Notes under the pieces: model-generated
The model's database searches: none
The model's input: only the letters and a program-made list of their open reading frames with translations
Told to the model about the DNA's origin: nothing
Position numbers and translations under genes: made by a program
Part shown: positions 34,017 to 42,036 of the stretch, piece by piece
How the letters are laid out: the number at the start of each line of letters is the position of its first letter
Numbering within the stretch: the stretch's first letter is position 1
Source: Methanosarcina mazei S-6
GTDB taxonomy: Archaea > Halobacteriota > Methanosarcinia > Methanosarcinales > Methanosarcinaceae
Assembly (NCBI RefSeq): GCF_000970205.1
Contig: NZ_CP009512.1
Coordinates: 3,472,001 to 3,536,000 of the forward strand
DNA length: 64,000 nucleotides
Direction: 5' to 3'

Positions 34017-36176
34017 TTAGCGGTGCCTTACAACACAGCTTGAAAGCCCCAGGATTTCCACAATATCACTGTTGTCCGGGCTGTGGATTATCATCTGCCC
34101 TTTCTTAAGGTAGGGAATCCTGCGTTCGTATTCCTTGGGGACTTTCAGGGAAGAGATTGCAGCATCGTTATTGAGGTTAAGGATCAGCTTTGTGTTGATC
34201 TGCTTGATAACAGTGTCATCGATGTCCTGCGGGTCTTGCGTGATCAAAAAGAGCCCGAGAGCTTCTTTTCTTCCCTGGCGGGCTGCGTCTGCAAAACGGG
34301 AAATTATAAGGCGAGCATGTTCCCCGTTTGCCTTTGAAAGGTAGCGGTGAGCCTCGTCCAGCGCCAGGATAATCGGAGTTTCCTTGATGGCATCGATCCC
34401 TGTGGTGTTGAGCTTGTTGTCAACAATCATGCTCATGATTGTGAGAACTATGAGATCCCTTATCCTCGGGGAGCTTATGTATTCTGTCGGGAAAACCGAA
34501 ATCTGTCCCGGCTTGAAGATTTTGTCAACAATGTCGGAAATCGGGGTTGCATCGCGGTCAAAGACTTTTGAGAAGAATCTGCTGCTTACTCTCCTCACGA
34601 TCCCATCATAAGAAGACTCATGGATCCTGTTGCTGTCAACGTAATAAGAACGTGTGCCTTCGTTTTCAATGTGGCTTATAAAGTTCTGGTAGGTATGCGG
34701 CACACTTGACTTGAAAAAGTCCCCAAGGAGCACTTCAAGCCCGATGTACTGAAGTTCGGACATTCCTGTTGCTGCGATCAGCCAGGAGTTATGTTCCACA
34801 AAGGAAAAAGGAATTGTAAATTCAATCTGCTCTGCCCTTGACTTATCTCCGGGATACTTCTGTCCGTCAACCTTTGCTACAAAAGCCTTTGTTGACTGGA
34901 CCCTGCCGCAGGCGACATTTTCGGATTCAAACCTGAATCTGTCGTCATCAGTCAGGGTTTCGTTGTCCTCGAAAATCTGGGAATACTCATCCTGAGGGTC
35001 CATAATCACGAGACAGGGATTTTTCCTCGCTTTATCAGAAGCATTCCGCAGCCTGTAACGGTTACTTTCGGTCATGAACTGGCGCAGAATATTTTTTGAT
35101 AGGAAGGTCTTTCCTGTCCCTGTGCTCCCGCAGATAAGCATATGCCTGAAAATAAGGGGGTCGCCCATCGAATAATCGTTTCTGAGATAATAAGCAACGG
35201 TTTCGGGCTCGGAATGTGTTTTTACAAGCTCTCCCCCGACACTTAAATGCCCGAGGAAAACACCTTCTTCCGGGATGTTCAGCCCTGTCTGGACTTCAAG
35301 CCTGTCCGTTACAGGCAGTATGGGCGTGTTCGGACGGGGAATTCTGTCTGCCATCCTGCGTGTAAGTGCTCCCTCTGTTTTTTTTCGATACAGGATACAG
35401 AGAGGATCAAGGCAGGCAAGAAACTTGTAGTCGGCTTCGTTTATGGGGCTTGCACGGGCATTCAACATGCGCCTTGAATGGATTTCGGTCGCATCATCCA
35501 CTGCAAACTCCTGCCTGTACTGGAGCTTCCCTACCCTTGCAAAGAGCTTTTCTCCATCTTCATAAGGCACAACAACATATGTTCCGAGCCTGATCTCACT
35601 CCTGCGGGCAGAAGCAATATACCCAGTAATTGTGGCTGCCGAAGGCGTTATTTCCAGAGGTTCTATACCGGTTGTTACAATTCCGAAGGCTTCAACCAGG
35701 GACGGAGGGGCTCCGGAAATTCCGAAATCATAGTCTTCAAACTTTTCAAACGGAAGTTCTTCCTTTTCGGAAAAATCGGCAGGATAAGAGTCTTCAGGAT
35801 AAAAAGAGGAAGCAGGTGCCGGGACAGCTCTGGAAAGCCCGGAAAGTTCAGAAGCGCCTGAAAAAGTGCTTGAAAATGCTTTTGAATCACTACCTGAAGG
35901 GTTCTGTATGTCAGTTTCCGTAACAGTCTCAGGTAAAGGAACGGGGAGCTCTTCAAAAGCTGGCTTTGTGGCAGGATCAGAGCTTTCTTCAGAACCAGAG
36001 ATTTCTTTAAAGAGCTCTTTTTCCCGACCCCCGATCTCATTTTCGGGACTTATTTTTGACGCTGAGTTCCCGCCTGAAAGTGTCTCATTTTCCGAAACAG
36101 TAACCTTTTCAGGAGCAGAAACCGGCCTGGATTTTTTGGAAATAAAAGCGAAAATATCGGCATCTTCATATGTCAT
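34017..36176 (-). CDS. herA: HerA-type DNA translocase/helicase
   Basis: 719 residues from the ATG at 36176 (MTYEDADIFAF); this start overlaps the nurA end by 11 bp and avoids an eight-residue extension. HerA is a hexameric FtsK-like ATPase that drives DNA through the NurA nuclease for end resection. A HAS-barrel occupies roughly residues 170-260 (IVTTGIEPLEITPSAATITGY). Walker A is CGSTGTGKTFLSK near residue 350 and Walker B is ILALDEAHRYL near residue 610, followed by the arginine-finger region RQGRKEALGLFLITQDPQDI. Residues ~15-150 are an acidic Ser/Glu-rich, probably disordered tract that is not part of the usual HerA core. Confidence 0.93.
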   Translation of the reverse strand: MTYEDADIFAFISKKSRPVSAPEKVTVSENETLSGGNSASKISPENEIGGREKELFKEISGSEESSDPATKPAFEELPVPLPETVTETDIQNPSGSDSKAFSSTFSGASELSGLSRAVPAPASSFYPEDSYPADFSEKEELPFEKFEDYDFGISGAPPSLVEAFGIVTTGIEPLEITPSAATITGYIASARRSEIRLGTYVVVPYEDGEKLFARVGKLQYRQEFAVDDATEIHSRRMLNARASPINEADYKFLACLDPLCILYRKKTEGALTRRMADRIPRPNTPILPVTDRLEVQTGLNIPEEGVFLGHLSVGGELVKTHSEPETVAYYLRNDYSMGDPLIFRHMLICGSTGTGKTFLSKNILRQFMTESNRYRLRNASDKARKNPCLVIMDPQDEYSQIFEDNETLTDDDRFRFESENVACGRVQSTKAFVAKVDGQKYPGDKSRAEQIEFTIPFSFVEHNSWLIAATGMSELQYIGLEVLLGDFFKSSVPHTYQNFISHIENEGTRSYYVDSNRIHESSYDGIVRRVSSRFFSKVFDRDATPISDIVDKIFKPGQISVFPTEYISSPRIRDLIVLTIMSMIVDNKLNTTGIDAIKETPIILALDEAHRYLSKANGEHARLIISRFADAARQGRKEALGLFLITQDPQDIDDTVIKQINTKLILNLNNDAAISSLKVPKEYERRIPYLKKGQMIIHSPDNSDIVEILGLSSCVVRHR

Positions 36177-37515
36177 TGAACTTACCCCACCGGGTGTCAT
36201 TATAAGTTGTATCAGGACTCATGCTTTCAAAGAATTTATCGATTTCCTGCCTCTCCACTTTCCGGATTTTTGCGAGGTGGTCTGCCTTTGTGAGGGTAAG
36301 GGGAAAACCGTGCAGAGAAACGTCAAAGAGCACTTTTTTAGTAATTTGCATACGCAGGAAATCATCCTTAATAAGCCCGTAAGGGGCTTCAACCTTAAAA
36401 ACCACATCCTTTGAAGGCACGTAAAGCATGAAGAAGCATAGTGCATAATCTTCAGGAGAAAACCTGTGCCTGAGCTTTTGCTGAATCATATCCCCGGCTG
36501 CAAGCGGGGAAGTCCCTTTAAGCATCTTTTCGTAATACCTGTTGGGCTGTAAAAACCAGTTGGTGTAAGTGAGATAAGCACTTCTGGAACCATAGTGCCT
36601 GCAATTATTCCCGTTATTTCCATTATTGTTTGAGTACCGCCCTTCATGCCCATTCCCGGAAGTTCCCCCTGCTTTTTCCAGTGAGAGTACATTTTTGAAA
36701 AACTGGGCATCCAGCATCCATGGAAGGTCAAAAGCTTCTCTTTTCTTTCTCACGCTGTCCATGATCTGCATATCAGTAGGATTTTTTACAAACCCAATTA
36801 CAGGGATCTTCATTTCCAGAAAATGGTCCATGACATCAATGTAATTCTGGAGAATTTTTCGGGCATCAGGGTTCTGCCTGATCCTTACTTCAGCGTCGTC
36901 CAGAACCATCCAGTACATGAGCTGCTTTGGATAAATGGGCCCGTCCATTATGAAAAAGCTTTCAGGCTCCAGCCTGTCCTTCATAAAAAGCAAATGTTCG
37001 GATTCTGCCAGGTACATGGCAAAGCTGTGTACCATATCAGGAGCTTTTCTTTTAAGCTCATCAGGAGCAATTGTTACAAGCTTCGCCCTTCCAAGCCCTT
37101 CATCAAAGGTTTCCCATCCTGGTGTCGCCCGCATTGCAATTCTCCGGGAAGAGGAATAAGCTGCACAGACAATTGTCCTGCACCTCTGAACATCAAGGTC
37201 AGTAGGCGTTGCAGCCAGCCCGCAGTGGCAGAAATCCACAAAAAGCCCGCTGTCATAAGTTTTGGGATTCGTGCTCCCGCTGTCGCAGGCATAGGTAACA
37301 GGATAAGGATCTTCGCCCTGAGCCATCAACTCGGTTCTGACCATCCCACGGAAGAGTCGGTCCACAGCTTTAAGAATTACCTTCCCATCAACTTTCAATT
37401 CTTCAAGCAGCCTGTAAATATCCGCTGCCGTTTTCGGGTCATCAAACTCAAATGATCGGTCAATTCTCTCTGCAAGCTCCGAGATCTTATGCATATGCAC
37501 GGGCTCAAGGGTCAT
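36166..37515 (-). CDS. nurA: NurA-domain 5'-3' nuclease
   Basis: 449 residues. NurA forms a dimer that docks on HerA and resects DNA ends. The RNase H-like active site is shown by the Asp in TYACDSGSTNP (D78) and the Asp in FFIMDGPIYPKQL near residue 194; VIGFVKNPTD is the third block. An Asn-rich loop (SNNNGNNGNN) lies near residue 300. The gene is directly upstream of herA with overlapping ends, the standard archaeal pair, but mre11 and rad50 are not adjacent here. The ATG at 37515 or the internal ATG seven codons later could both serve as start. Confidence 0.92.
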   Translation of the reverse strand: MTLEPVHMHKISELAERIDRSFEFDDPKTAADIYRLLEELKVDGKVILKAVDRLFRGMVRTELMAQGEDPYPVTYACDSGSTNPKTYDSGLFVDFCHCGLAATPTDLDVQRCRTIVCAAYSSSRRIAMRATPGWETFDEGLGRAKLVTIAPDELKRKAPDMVHSFAMYLAESEHLLFMKDRLEPESFFIMDGPIYPKQLMYWMVLDDAEVRIRQNPDARKILQNYIDVMDHFLEMKIPVIGFVKNPTDMQIMDSVRKKREAFDLPWMLDAQFFKNVLSLEKAGGTSGNGHEGRYSNNNGNNGNNCRHYGSRSAYLTYTNWFLQPNRYYEKMLKGTSPLAAGDMIQQKLRHRFSPEDYALCFFMLYVPSKDVVFKVEAPYGLIKDDFLRMQITKKVLFDVSLHGFPLTLTKADHLAKIRKVERQEIDKFFESMSPDTTYNDTRWGKFNDI

Positions 37516-37692
37516 GAATAAAAGATACTTTAAACAGTAATATATATTTGTTGAGTGAAAGCCGGTATAGTTTTACTGATAAGAAACCAGGTATATAAAG
37601 GGATAACTTACTGCATGAATATATCACAGTTGACATAATATCATTGATAAGATAATTTTATATTCGGCATGTGCATATAATGTGCATGTGGG

Positions 37693-37959
37693 ATGTATAT
37701 GATACAGGCTAGAGTTAAAATTTCGGACAGAACGAACCAGGTTCTGAATATTGTTAAAGCCAAATACAACCTGAAGGATAAGAGTGCTGCTCTCGACTTA
37801 GTTGTAGCTCAATACGAAGAGAAAATACTTGAGCCTCAATACAGTCCTGAGTTCATAAAGGAAATGCTTGATTCGGAGAATGATGAAGTAATTGGACCAT
37901 TTGAAAACGCTGGTGAATTAAAAGCATACATAAAAAGCTTGCCTGATGAGGATGAGTAA
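37693..37959 (+). CDS. Antitoxin-like protein (DUF2683/ribbon-helix-helix type)
   Basis: 88 residues. The N terminus MIQARVKISDRTNQVLNIVKAKYNLKDKSAALDLVV has the strand-helix-helix outline of ribbon-helix-helix DNA-binding antitoxins, and the acidic C-terminal half (EFIKEMLDSENDE...SLPDEDE) would bind the basic toxin. A RelE-like toxin starts two bases after its stop. It probably represses its own promoter. A second ATG at 37699 is an alternative start. Confidence 0.8.
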   Translation: MYMIQARVKISDRTNQVLNIVKAKYNLKDKSAALDLVVAQYEEKILEPQYSPEFIKEMLDSENDEVIGPFENAGELKAYIKSLPDEDE

Positions 37960-37961
37960 GC

Positions 37962-38222
37962 TTGTACAAATTATTGGTCAAGGGGAAGCTTTTAAAAGAA
38001 CTGCGAAAATTAAACAAGAAGAATCATGTACTTTTCGAGGCAGTCTTCAAAAAAGCTGATGAAATCTGTATCAATCCTCAACATTACAAAAATCTCAATT
38101 ATCCCTTAAATAAATATAAACGAGTACATATTGATTCTAACTTTGTACTATGTTTTTCTGTTGACGAAAAAGAGCAAACTGTGACATTGGTGAAATTAGC
38201 CTATCACAAAGATGCTTATTGA
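37962..38222 (+). CDS. RelE/YoeB-type mRNA interferase toxin
   Basis: 86 residues, lysine-rich. The pattern KGKLLKELRKLNKKN, PQHYKNLNYPLNKYKRVHIDSN and LCFSVDEKEQTVTLVKLAYHKDAY follows the RelE fold, with Arg/His near the strand-3 and C-terminal tyrosine positions that support mRNA cleavage on the ribosome. The likely start is TTG 37962 behind GAGGATGAG. Translational coupling with the antitoxin gene is strong. Confidence 0.83.
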   Translation: MYKLLVKGKLLKELRKLNKKNHVLFEAVFKKADEICINPQHYKNLNYPLNKYKRVHIDSNFVLCFSVDEKEQTVTLVKLAYHKDAY

Positions 38223-38584
38223 TTAAAGTTTAAAAATTGGGTAATGGGCTTGAGGAGTTATTGAAAACCGCAAGCAGAAAAATTTCTCTGTATTTTTCTC
38301 AAATTCGGGAGTTGTACTTGCTTTTTCAGAAATGATCAATAACTCACGGACATAACCCAAAATTTCCACCATGGTTTATTATTTTCGTATTCTCTGACAG
38401 AAGCTTCATATTTAATTTACTGTTTTCCTGAATTAAGCTCTGAATATGTACAGCTTGTTTTTGTGTAACTCAGTTTAACCGGCTTATCTGATCATCCTTC
38501 CGGCTCATATATACAAAACATGCACATGTATATTTTATAACTTCCTCAAAAAATTTATATCAAATTGATGCCATACATGAGAGC
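38223..38584. other. Intergenic, 362 bp
   Basis: No gene is seen. The final 60 bases (ACATGTATATTTTATAAC near 38523-38540) give a good TATA element for the aerolysin-like gene. Confidence 0.45.
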
Positions 38585-39469
38585 ATGGAAATTCAAATAA
38601 GCATAAAGGCAGGAGCTGACGCATCAACTTCCAGCGTCAGCGCATCGGGAAGTGTACAGCACATCATCACAGACAATGAGAGAAAGACATTCGGCATTGA
38701 AGACGCCGGCCTCAAGAGTGCAGTAGAAAAATATTTTGGGAAGAAACCGAATGATGCATATCTTCACAGTCCCACTCCATGGGACGACCTTTACAAAACA
38801 TACGGGTGGGCTGAAGTTCAAACAATACTGGACGTCAAGAGTTCAACAGTGACCGGGATTACTTCAGAACCAGTTATAGTGGCAACCAAGAAATTCGTCA
38901 ACAGCAGCACAAAGGTAGCCACTTTCGATGCCAGCATTTCGGACCAGGTCAACGATACCACGGAAAGCAACTGGTCTCAGACAGACACAATCGATGTAGG
39001 GCAGAAGATTACTTATGAAGTCAGCTTCCTGGGAGCCGGAGGAGGGGGAGAAACGTCCATGTCTTACAGCCATTCCTGGGGTCAGGGAGGCTCTGAGAGC
39101 AAAAGCATTACAGTTGGTTCAAGTTCGGGAGTTACTGTTCAGTTAAACCCGGGAGAGTCGGTTGAAGCTGTATTGACCGCAAGCAGAGGCGTAATGAAGG
39201 TAAGGATTGTTTACCTGGCACATCTGACAGGCAGTACTGCTGTCAATTATAACCCGACTTACAAAGACCACCATTTCTGGGCCCTTCCCATTACCGGTGT
39301 TATGGGTGCTGCAAGCCTCTCAACTACCAGGGAATTTACAGAAGATATTGAGATCGGCTACTACTCAGACGCAAAAATAGAACTGAGAGACCCGACAGGA
39401 CAGTTAAAGGCAACATTCCTGGCAGCCAATAAGCCAGCAATTGAAAAAATAGCTGTCAAAGCAGTGTAA
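38585..39469 (+). CDS. Aerolysin/ETX-MTX2-like beta-pore-forming protein
   Basis: 294 residues without a signal peptide. Residues ~85-225 are rich in Ser, Thr and Gly with alternating polar/nonpolar strands. They include a Gly-rich amphipathic segment (TYEVSFLGAGGGGETSMSYS, residues 143-162) that would be the insertion hairpin, then GSSSGVTVQLNPGESVEAVL and VRIVYLAHLTGSTAVNYNP, as in the long pore domain of aerolysin, epsilon toxin and their eukaryotic relatives. An N-terminal ~80-residue part with TPWDDLYKTYGWAEVQ may bind a receptor or a partner. Family members oligomerise and perforate membranes. The assignment rests on pattern, not a database search. The gene is monocistronic. Confidence 0.65.
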   Translation: MEIQISIKAGADASTSSVSASGSVQHIITDNERKTFGIEDAGLKSAVEKYFGKKPNDAYLHSPTPWDDLYKTYGWAEVQTILDVKSSTVTGITSEPVIVATKKFVNSSTKVATFDASISDQVNDTTESNWSQTDTIDVGQKITYEVSFLGAGGGGETSMSYSHSWGQGGSESKSITVGSSSGVTVQLNPGESVEAVLTASRGVMKVRIVYLAHLTGSTAVNYNPTYKDHHFWALPITGVMGAASLSTTREFTEDIEIGYYSDAKIELRDPTGQLKATFLAANKPAIEKIAVKAV

Positions 39470-39823
39470 AGCTTATAAGCCTATTAAGCGCAGACCCGGC
39501 AGTACACGAATTAAAGAGCCAGGCAATGATAATGAGAAATTTATGTTCTCAGTCAATCAGCTTGAGCATCTTTTTCTGGATTACCTGCCCTGTTCTGCTC
39601 AACTATTTTTTCATTTTTTAAAGAACTGTTCAGCTCTGTTTAATAGAAGGCTTCATTCTTTAAGTCGAAATCTGTGAGCTGATTTTTGTGAAGGGGTTTT
39701 ATATCGAACTGCTCCGGCATTCAGACAGAAACAGGCTACCTAGTTTAATATGTAAGTCACTCAGTTAATATTTAAATTACTAAATTTAAGATATAAGTTA
39801 CTAAATTTAATATTTAATTCACA
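39470..39823. other. Intergenic, 354 bp
   Basis: No gene seen. From 39750 to 39815 the motif AGTTACTAAATTTAA recurs in degenerate form (TTAATATTTAAATTACTAAATTTAAGATATAAGTTAC...), an AT-rich tandem tract after the coiled-coil gene's stop. Confidence 0.5.
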
Positions 39824-40189
39824 TTACTTTTTATTTTTACTAATTTCATCCCTTAACTCTGCTAATTTGCCGCGAAGATCGCTGTATTCATTTTTCAAGT
39901 TTTCAATGTCATCCGGGATAGTTTTTATCCTTGTTTCTATCATCCTTTTCATCTGTTCGTTTTCAATCTCGTCAGATATTTTACAGCTCAAATCTTCCTT
40001 GAAATTCACCACATCTTCGAGATATTCGTTTAATTTATCGACAATGCTTTCTATCTTTAATTCCCGGGACACAGCTTGAAGGCTCTCTAATTCGTCTATG
40101 AGAGCATTTGAAGTATTATCCAGATTGCTCATCTTCTGTTCCAGTGAGGTTAATCTGGAAAGTATATTCTGTTCAGTAGATTCAGACAA
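39824..40189 (-). CDS. Coiled-coil protein of unknown function
   Basis: 121 residues, almost all helical with heptad spacing (ILSRLTSLEQKMSNLDNTSNALIDELESLQ, then ETRIKTIPDDIENLKNEYSDLRGKLAELRDEI). Charged, without cysteines, signal peptide or membrane segment. I do not recognise a family. It is oriented like the two nuclease-like genes upstream of it (40367-41623), from which a 177-bp gap separates it, and could be a partner or scaffold. Confidence 0.7.
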   Translation of the reverse strand: MSESTEQNILSRLTSLEQKMSNLDNTSNALIDELESLQAVSRELKIESIVDKLNEYLEDVVNFKEDLSCKISDEIENEQMKRMIETRIKTIPDDIENLKNEYSDLRGKLAELRDEISKNKK

Positions 40190-40328
40190 TGTATTCCCCC
40201 CATGAATTACATGTACGTCTCGAAATGAATTAATATCTAAATGAATTGAAACAGGAAAAAATAAAGTTTTTCCATTATCATAAATAAAGCGGAAAAAAAT
40301 AAAGACAAAGGGTAAAGATAATTTAAGG

Positions 40329-40381
40329 GAACCGTTATTTCAGGAAACCGTTATTTCAGGAAACCGTTATTTCAGGAAACC
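40329..40381. repeat. 16-bp tandem repeat over a stop codon
   Basis: Three and a half units of AAACCGTTATTTCAGG (40329-40381). The repeat includes the stop codon of the nuclease-like gene that ends at 40367, so repeat slippage could alter or extend its C terminus. Confidence 0.85.
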
Positions 40382-40864
40382 GTTTTTCCAGAAAAAGTTT
40401 TTATCAGGATTTCTTTCGAATTTTTCAAATACGCTGGGATAAAGCGCCGGATACCGTGCTTCTTCAAGAGGGATACAGAACATCCTTTCAGGATAAGAAG
40501 GAACTCCACCAAGTCCAGCAGCAACGAAAAAAGGATGTTTATTTTCTCTGGCGAAGTCCTGGTAGCGTTTTAACTGCTCCGGATTGGACCAGTGAAGTTT
40601 TCCTTCATAAAGATCTGACCTGAACTTGCATTCCACATAAAAGATTTCGCCGGTTGGGACATAACGGATAGTGAGGTCAGGACCGGCATCTGCTTCTACA
40701 TATCTGTCGTGCTTTCTGGCAATGTCCGTGCTCCATTGAACAATAGAAAAATATTTTTTATCAAAAAGACCAACAACGTACTTTTCAAAGTCATTTCCTT
40801 TTTCTACAGACTCGTCTTCTGTCAATACTTCAACAGCTTTTACTATTTTATTCAAAATTCCCAT
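40367..40864 (-). CDS. PD-(D/E)XK nuclease-like protein, paralog A
   Basis: 165 residues. A restriction-endonuclease-like core is visible: E27 in GNDFEKYVVGLF, D63 in ADAGPDLTIRY, and E78-C-K80 in FYVECKFRS, the E...D...ExK arrangement of the PD-(D/E)XK superfamily (Mrr/YraN-like branch). Then KLHWSNPEQLKRYQDFARENKHPFFVAAGLGG. It is highly similar to the protein encoded at 41126-41623. No helicase, methylase or specificity subunit lies next to it. The substrate is unknown. Confidence 0.75.
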   Translation of the reverse strand: MGILNKIVKAVEVLTEDESVEKGNDFEKYVVGLFDKKYFSIVQWSTDIARKHDRYVEADAGPDLTIRYVPTGEIFYVECKFRSDLYEGKLHWSNPEQLKRYQDFARENKHPFFVAAGLGGVPSYPERMFCIPLEEARYPALYPSVFEKFERNPDKNFFWKNGFLK

Positions 40865-41125
40865 TATGTGACCCCTTAAAAGAACATATAAATAAATAAT
40901 GTGTTAGATACTTTAAAGCTTTTCTATAAGTATTCAGAATAAAGTCTCGTCGCTTTTAAAATGAAGTTGAAGCGGGAAGTCTGTACAAAATTAGATAAAG
41001 AAAAAAACAGACAGAGAGGAGAAAGCGCAGAGGAAGATGGGTGCAGAAAAAAGAATATTCCTTAAAATAATGAAAGAACATGCTGAAAAGCTAAAGCAAA
41101 AAATGAAAAGTTTAGAATTAAAAAT
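40865..41125. other. Gap between nuclease-like paralogs, 261 bp
   Basis: AT/purine-rich on the plus strand, with no gene. It separates the two paralogs and may hold a promoter for paralog A. Confidence 0.4.
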
Positions 41126-41623
41126 TTATTCTGGCATCTTTTTTTTCCAGGAGAATTTTTTCTTTGGATCCCGTTCAAATTTCTTATACATTTCAGGATA
41201 GATCGCAGAGTATTTTGCCTCTTCCAGAGGGATACAGAACATCCTTTTTGGCTTTCTCGCCTTTCCTCCGAGCCCTATAACCACAAAAAAAGGGACCAGA
41301 TTATCCTGTGCAAAGGTCCTGTAACGCCCAAGCTGTTCAGGGCTTGACCACTGGAGTTTACCTTTATAGAGTTTTGATCTGAACTTGCATTCTACACAGA
41401 AAATCTCATTGGTGCGCCTGTGGCGGAGGACCAGGTCCGGGCCGCAGTCTGACTCTACAAACCGGGTATGTTTTCTCGCCATATCCGTGGTCCACTGCAC
41501 AATAGAAAAATTTTTTTCATCGAAGAGGTCTACCACATACTTTTCAAAATCATCTCCTTTTTGCTCGGATTCATTTTCAAAAATGATACCCAGAATTGTC
41601 CTTAACTTTCTAAACAGACCCAT
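41126..41623 (-). CDS. PD-(D/E)XK nuclease-like protein, paralog B
   Basis: 165 residues, the same length as paralog A and alignable without gaps. The same catalytic set is kept: E27 in GDDFEKYVVDLF, D63 in SDCGPDLVLRH, and E78-C-K80 in FCVECKFRS. The neighbouring segment KLQWSSPEQLGRYRTFAQDNLVPFFVVIGLGG is also conserved, while the C termini differ (KFSWKKKMPE here). This is a recent tandem duplication in which both copies keep the full active site, arguing that both are used. Confidence 0.75.
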   Translation of the reverse strand: MGLFRKLRTILGIIFENESEQKGDDFEKYVVDLFDEKNFSIVQWTTDMARKHTRFVESDCGPDLVLRHRRTNEIFCVECKFRSKLYKGKLQWSSPEQLGRYRTFAQDNLVPFFVVIGLGGKARKPKRMFCIPLEEAKYSAIYPEMYKKFERDPKKKFSWKKKMPE

Positions 41624-42036
41624 AGTTACACCACTATTGTTTTTGAGAAAATACTGAAATATTTTAACAGATTTATAAATGTGATGGTATGCAGCTAAAA
41701 AAACGAAGAATGTATTTATCAGAAAATATCATGCGGAAAACGAATTTAGAATATTATCGGAATGTTTTGCACGTCTACAGAATTCGGGGGTCCCACCAAT
41801 TATTTTTCGTAATTTTTAAAGGTATAAATAAGAGTCTAGAAAATGCTTTTATGGGTTTCCGGGAAACCTTAATTTAAAAAAAGGATATACTATAATAGTA
41901 GAGATATATTGCAGAAACATAAAACTGGATAAAAATAATCAAAAAAAATTAAAAACCTCATAATTCTACGCCGATAGGGGGAAGGCAGAGGAATTGCGAA
42001 GAAAAGCTGATAACACCGGAAAGGGCAGCTGAGCTT
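41624..42036. other. Intergenic, 413 bp
   Basis: AT-rich, with divergent promoters for paralog B and the PHP gene. A 62-codon plus-strand frame at 41689-41877 has no family likeness and is not called. Confidence 0.45.

Noticed and set aside
41689-41877. Plus-strand ORF of 62 codons
   Set aside because: AT-rich promoter region, no family likeness and no ribosome-binding site.
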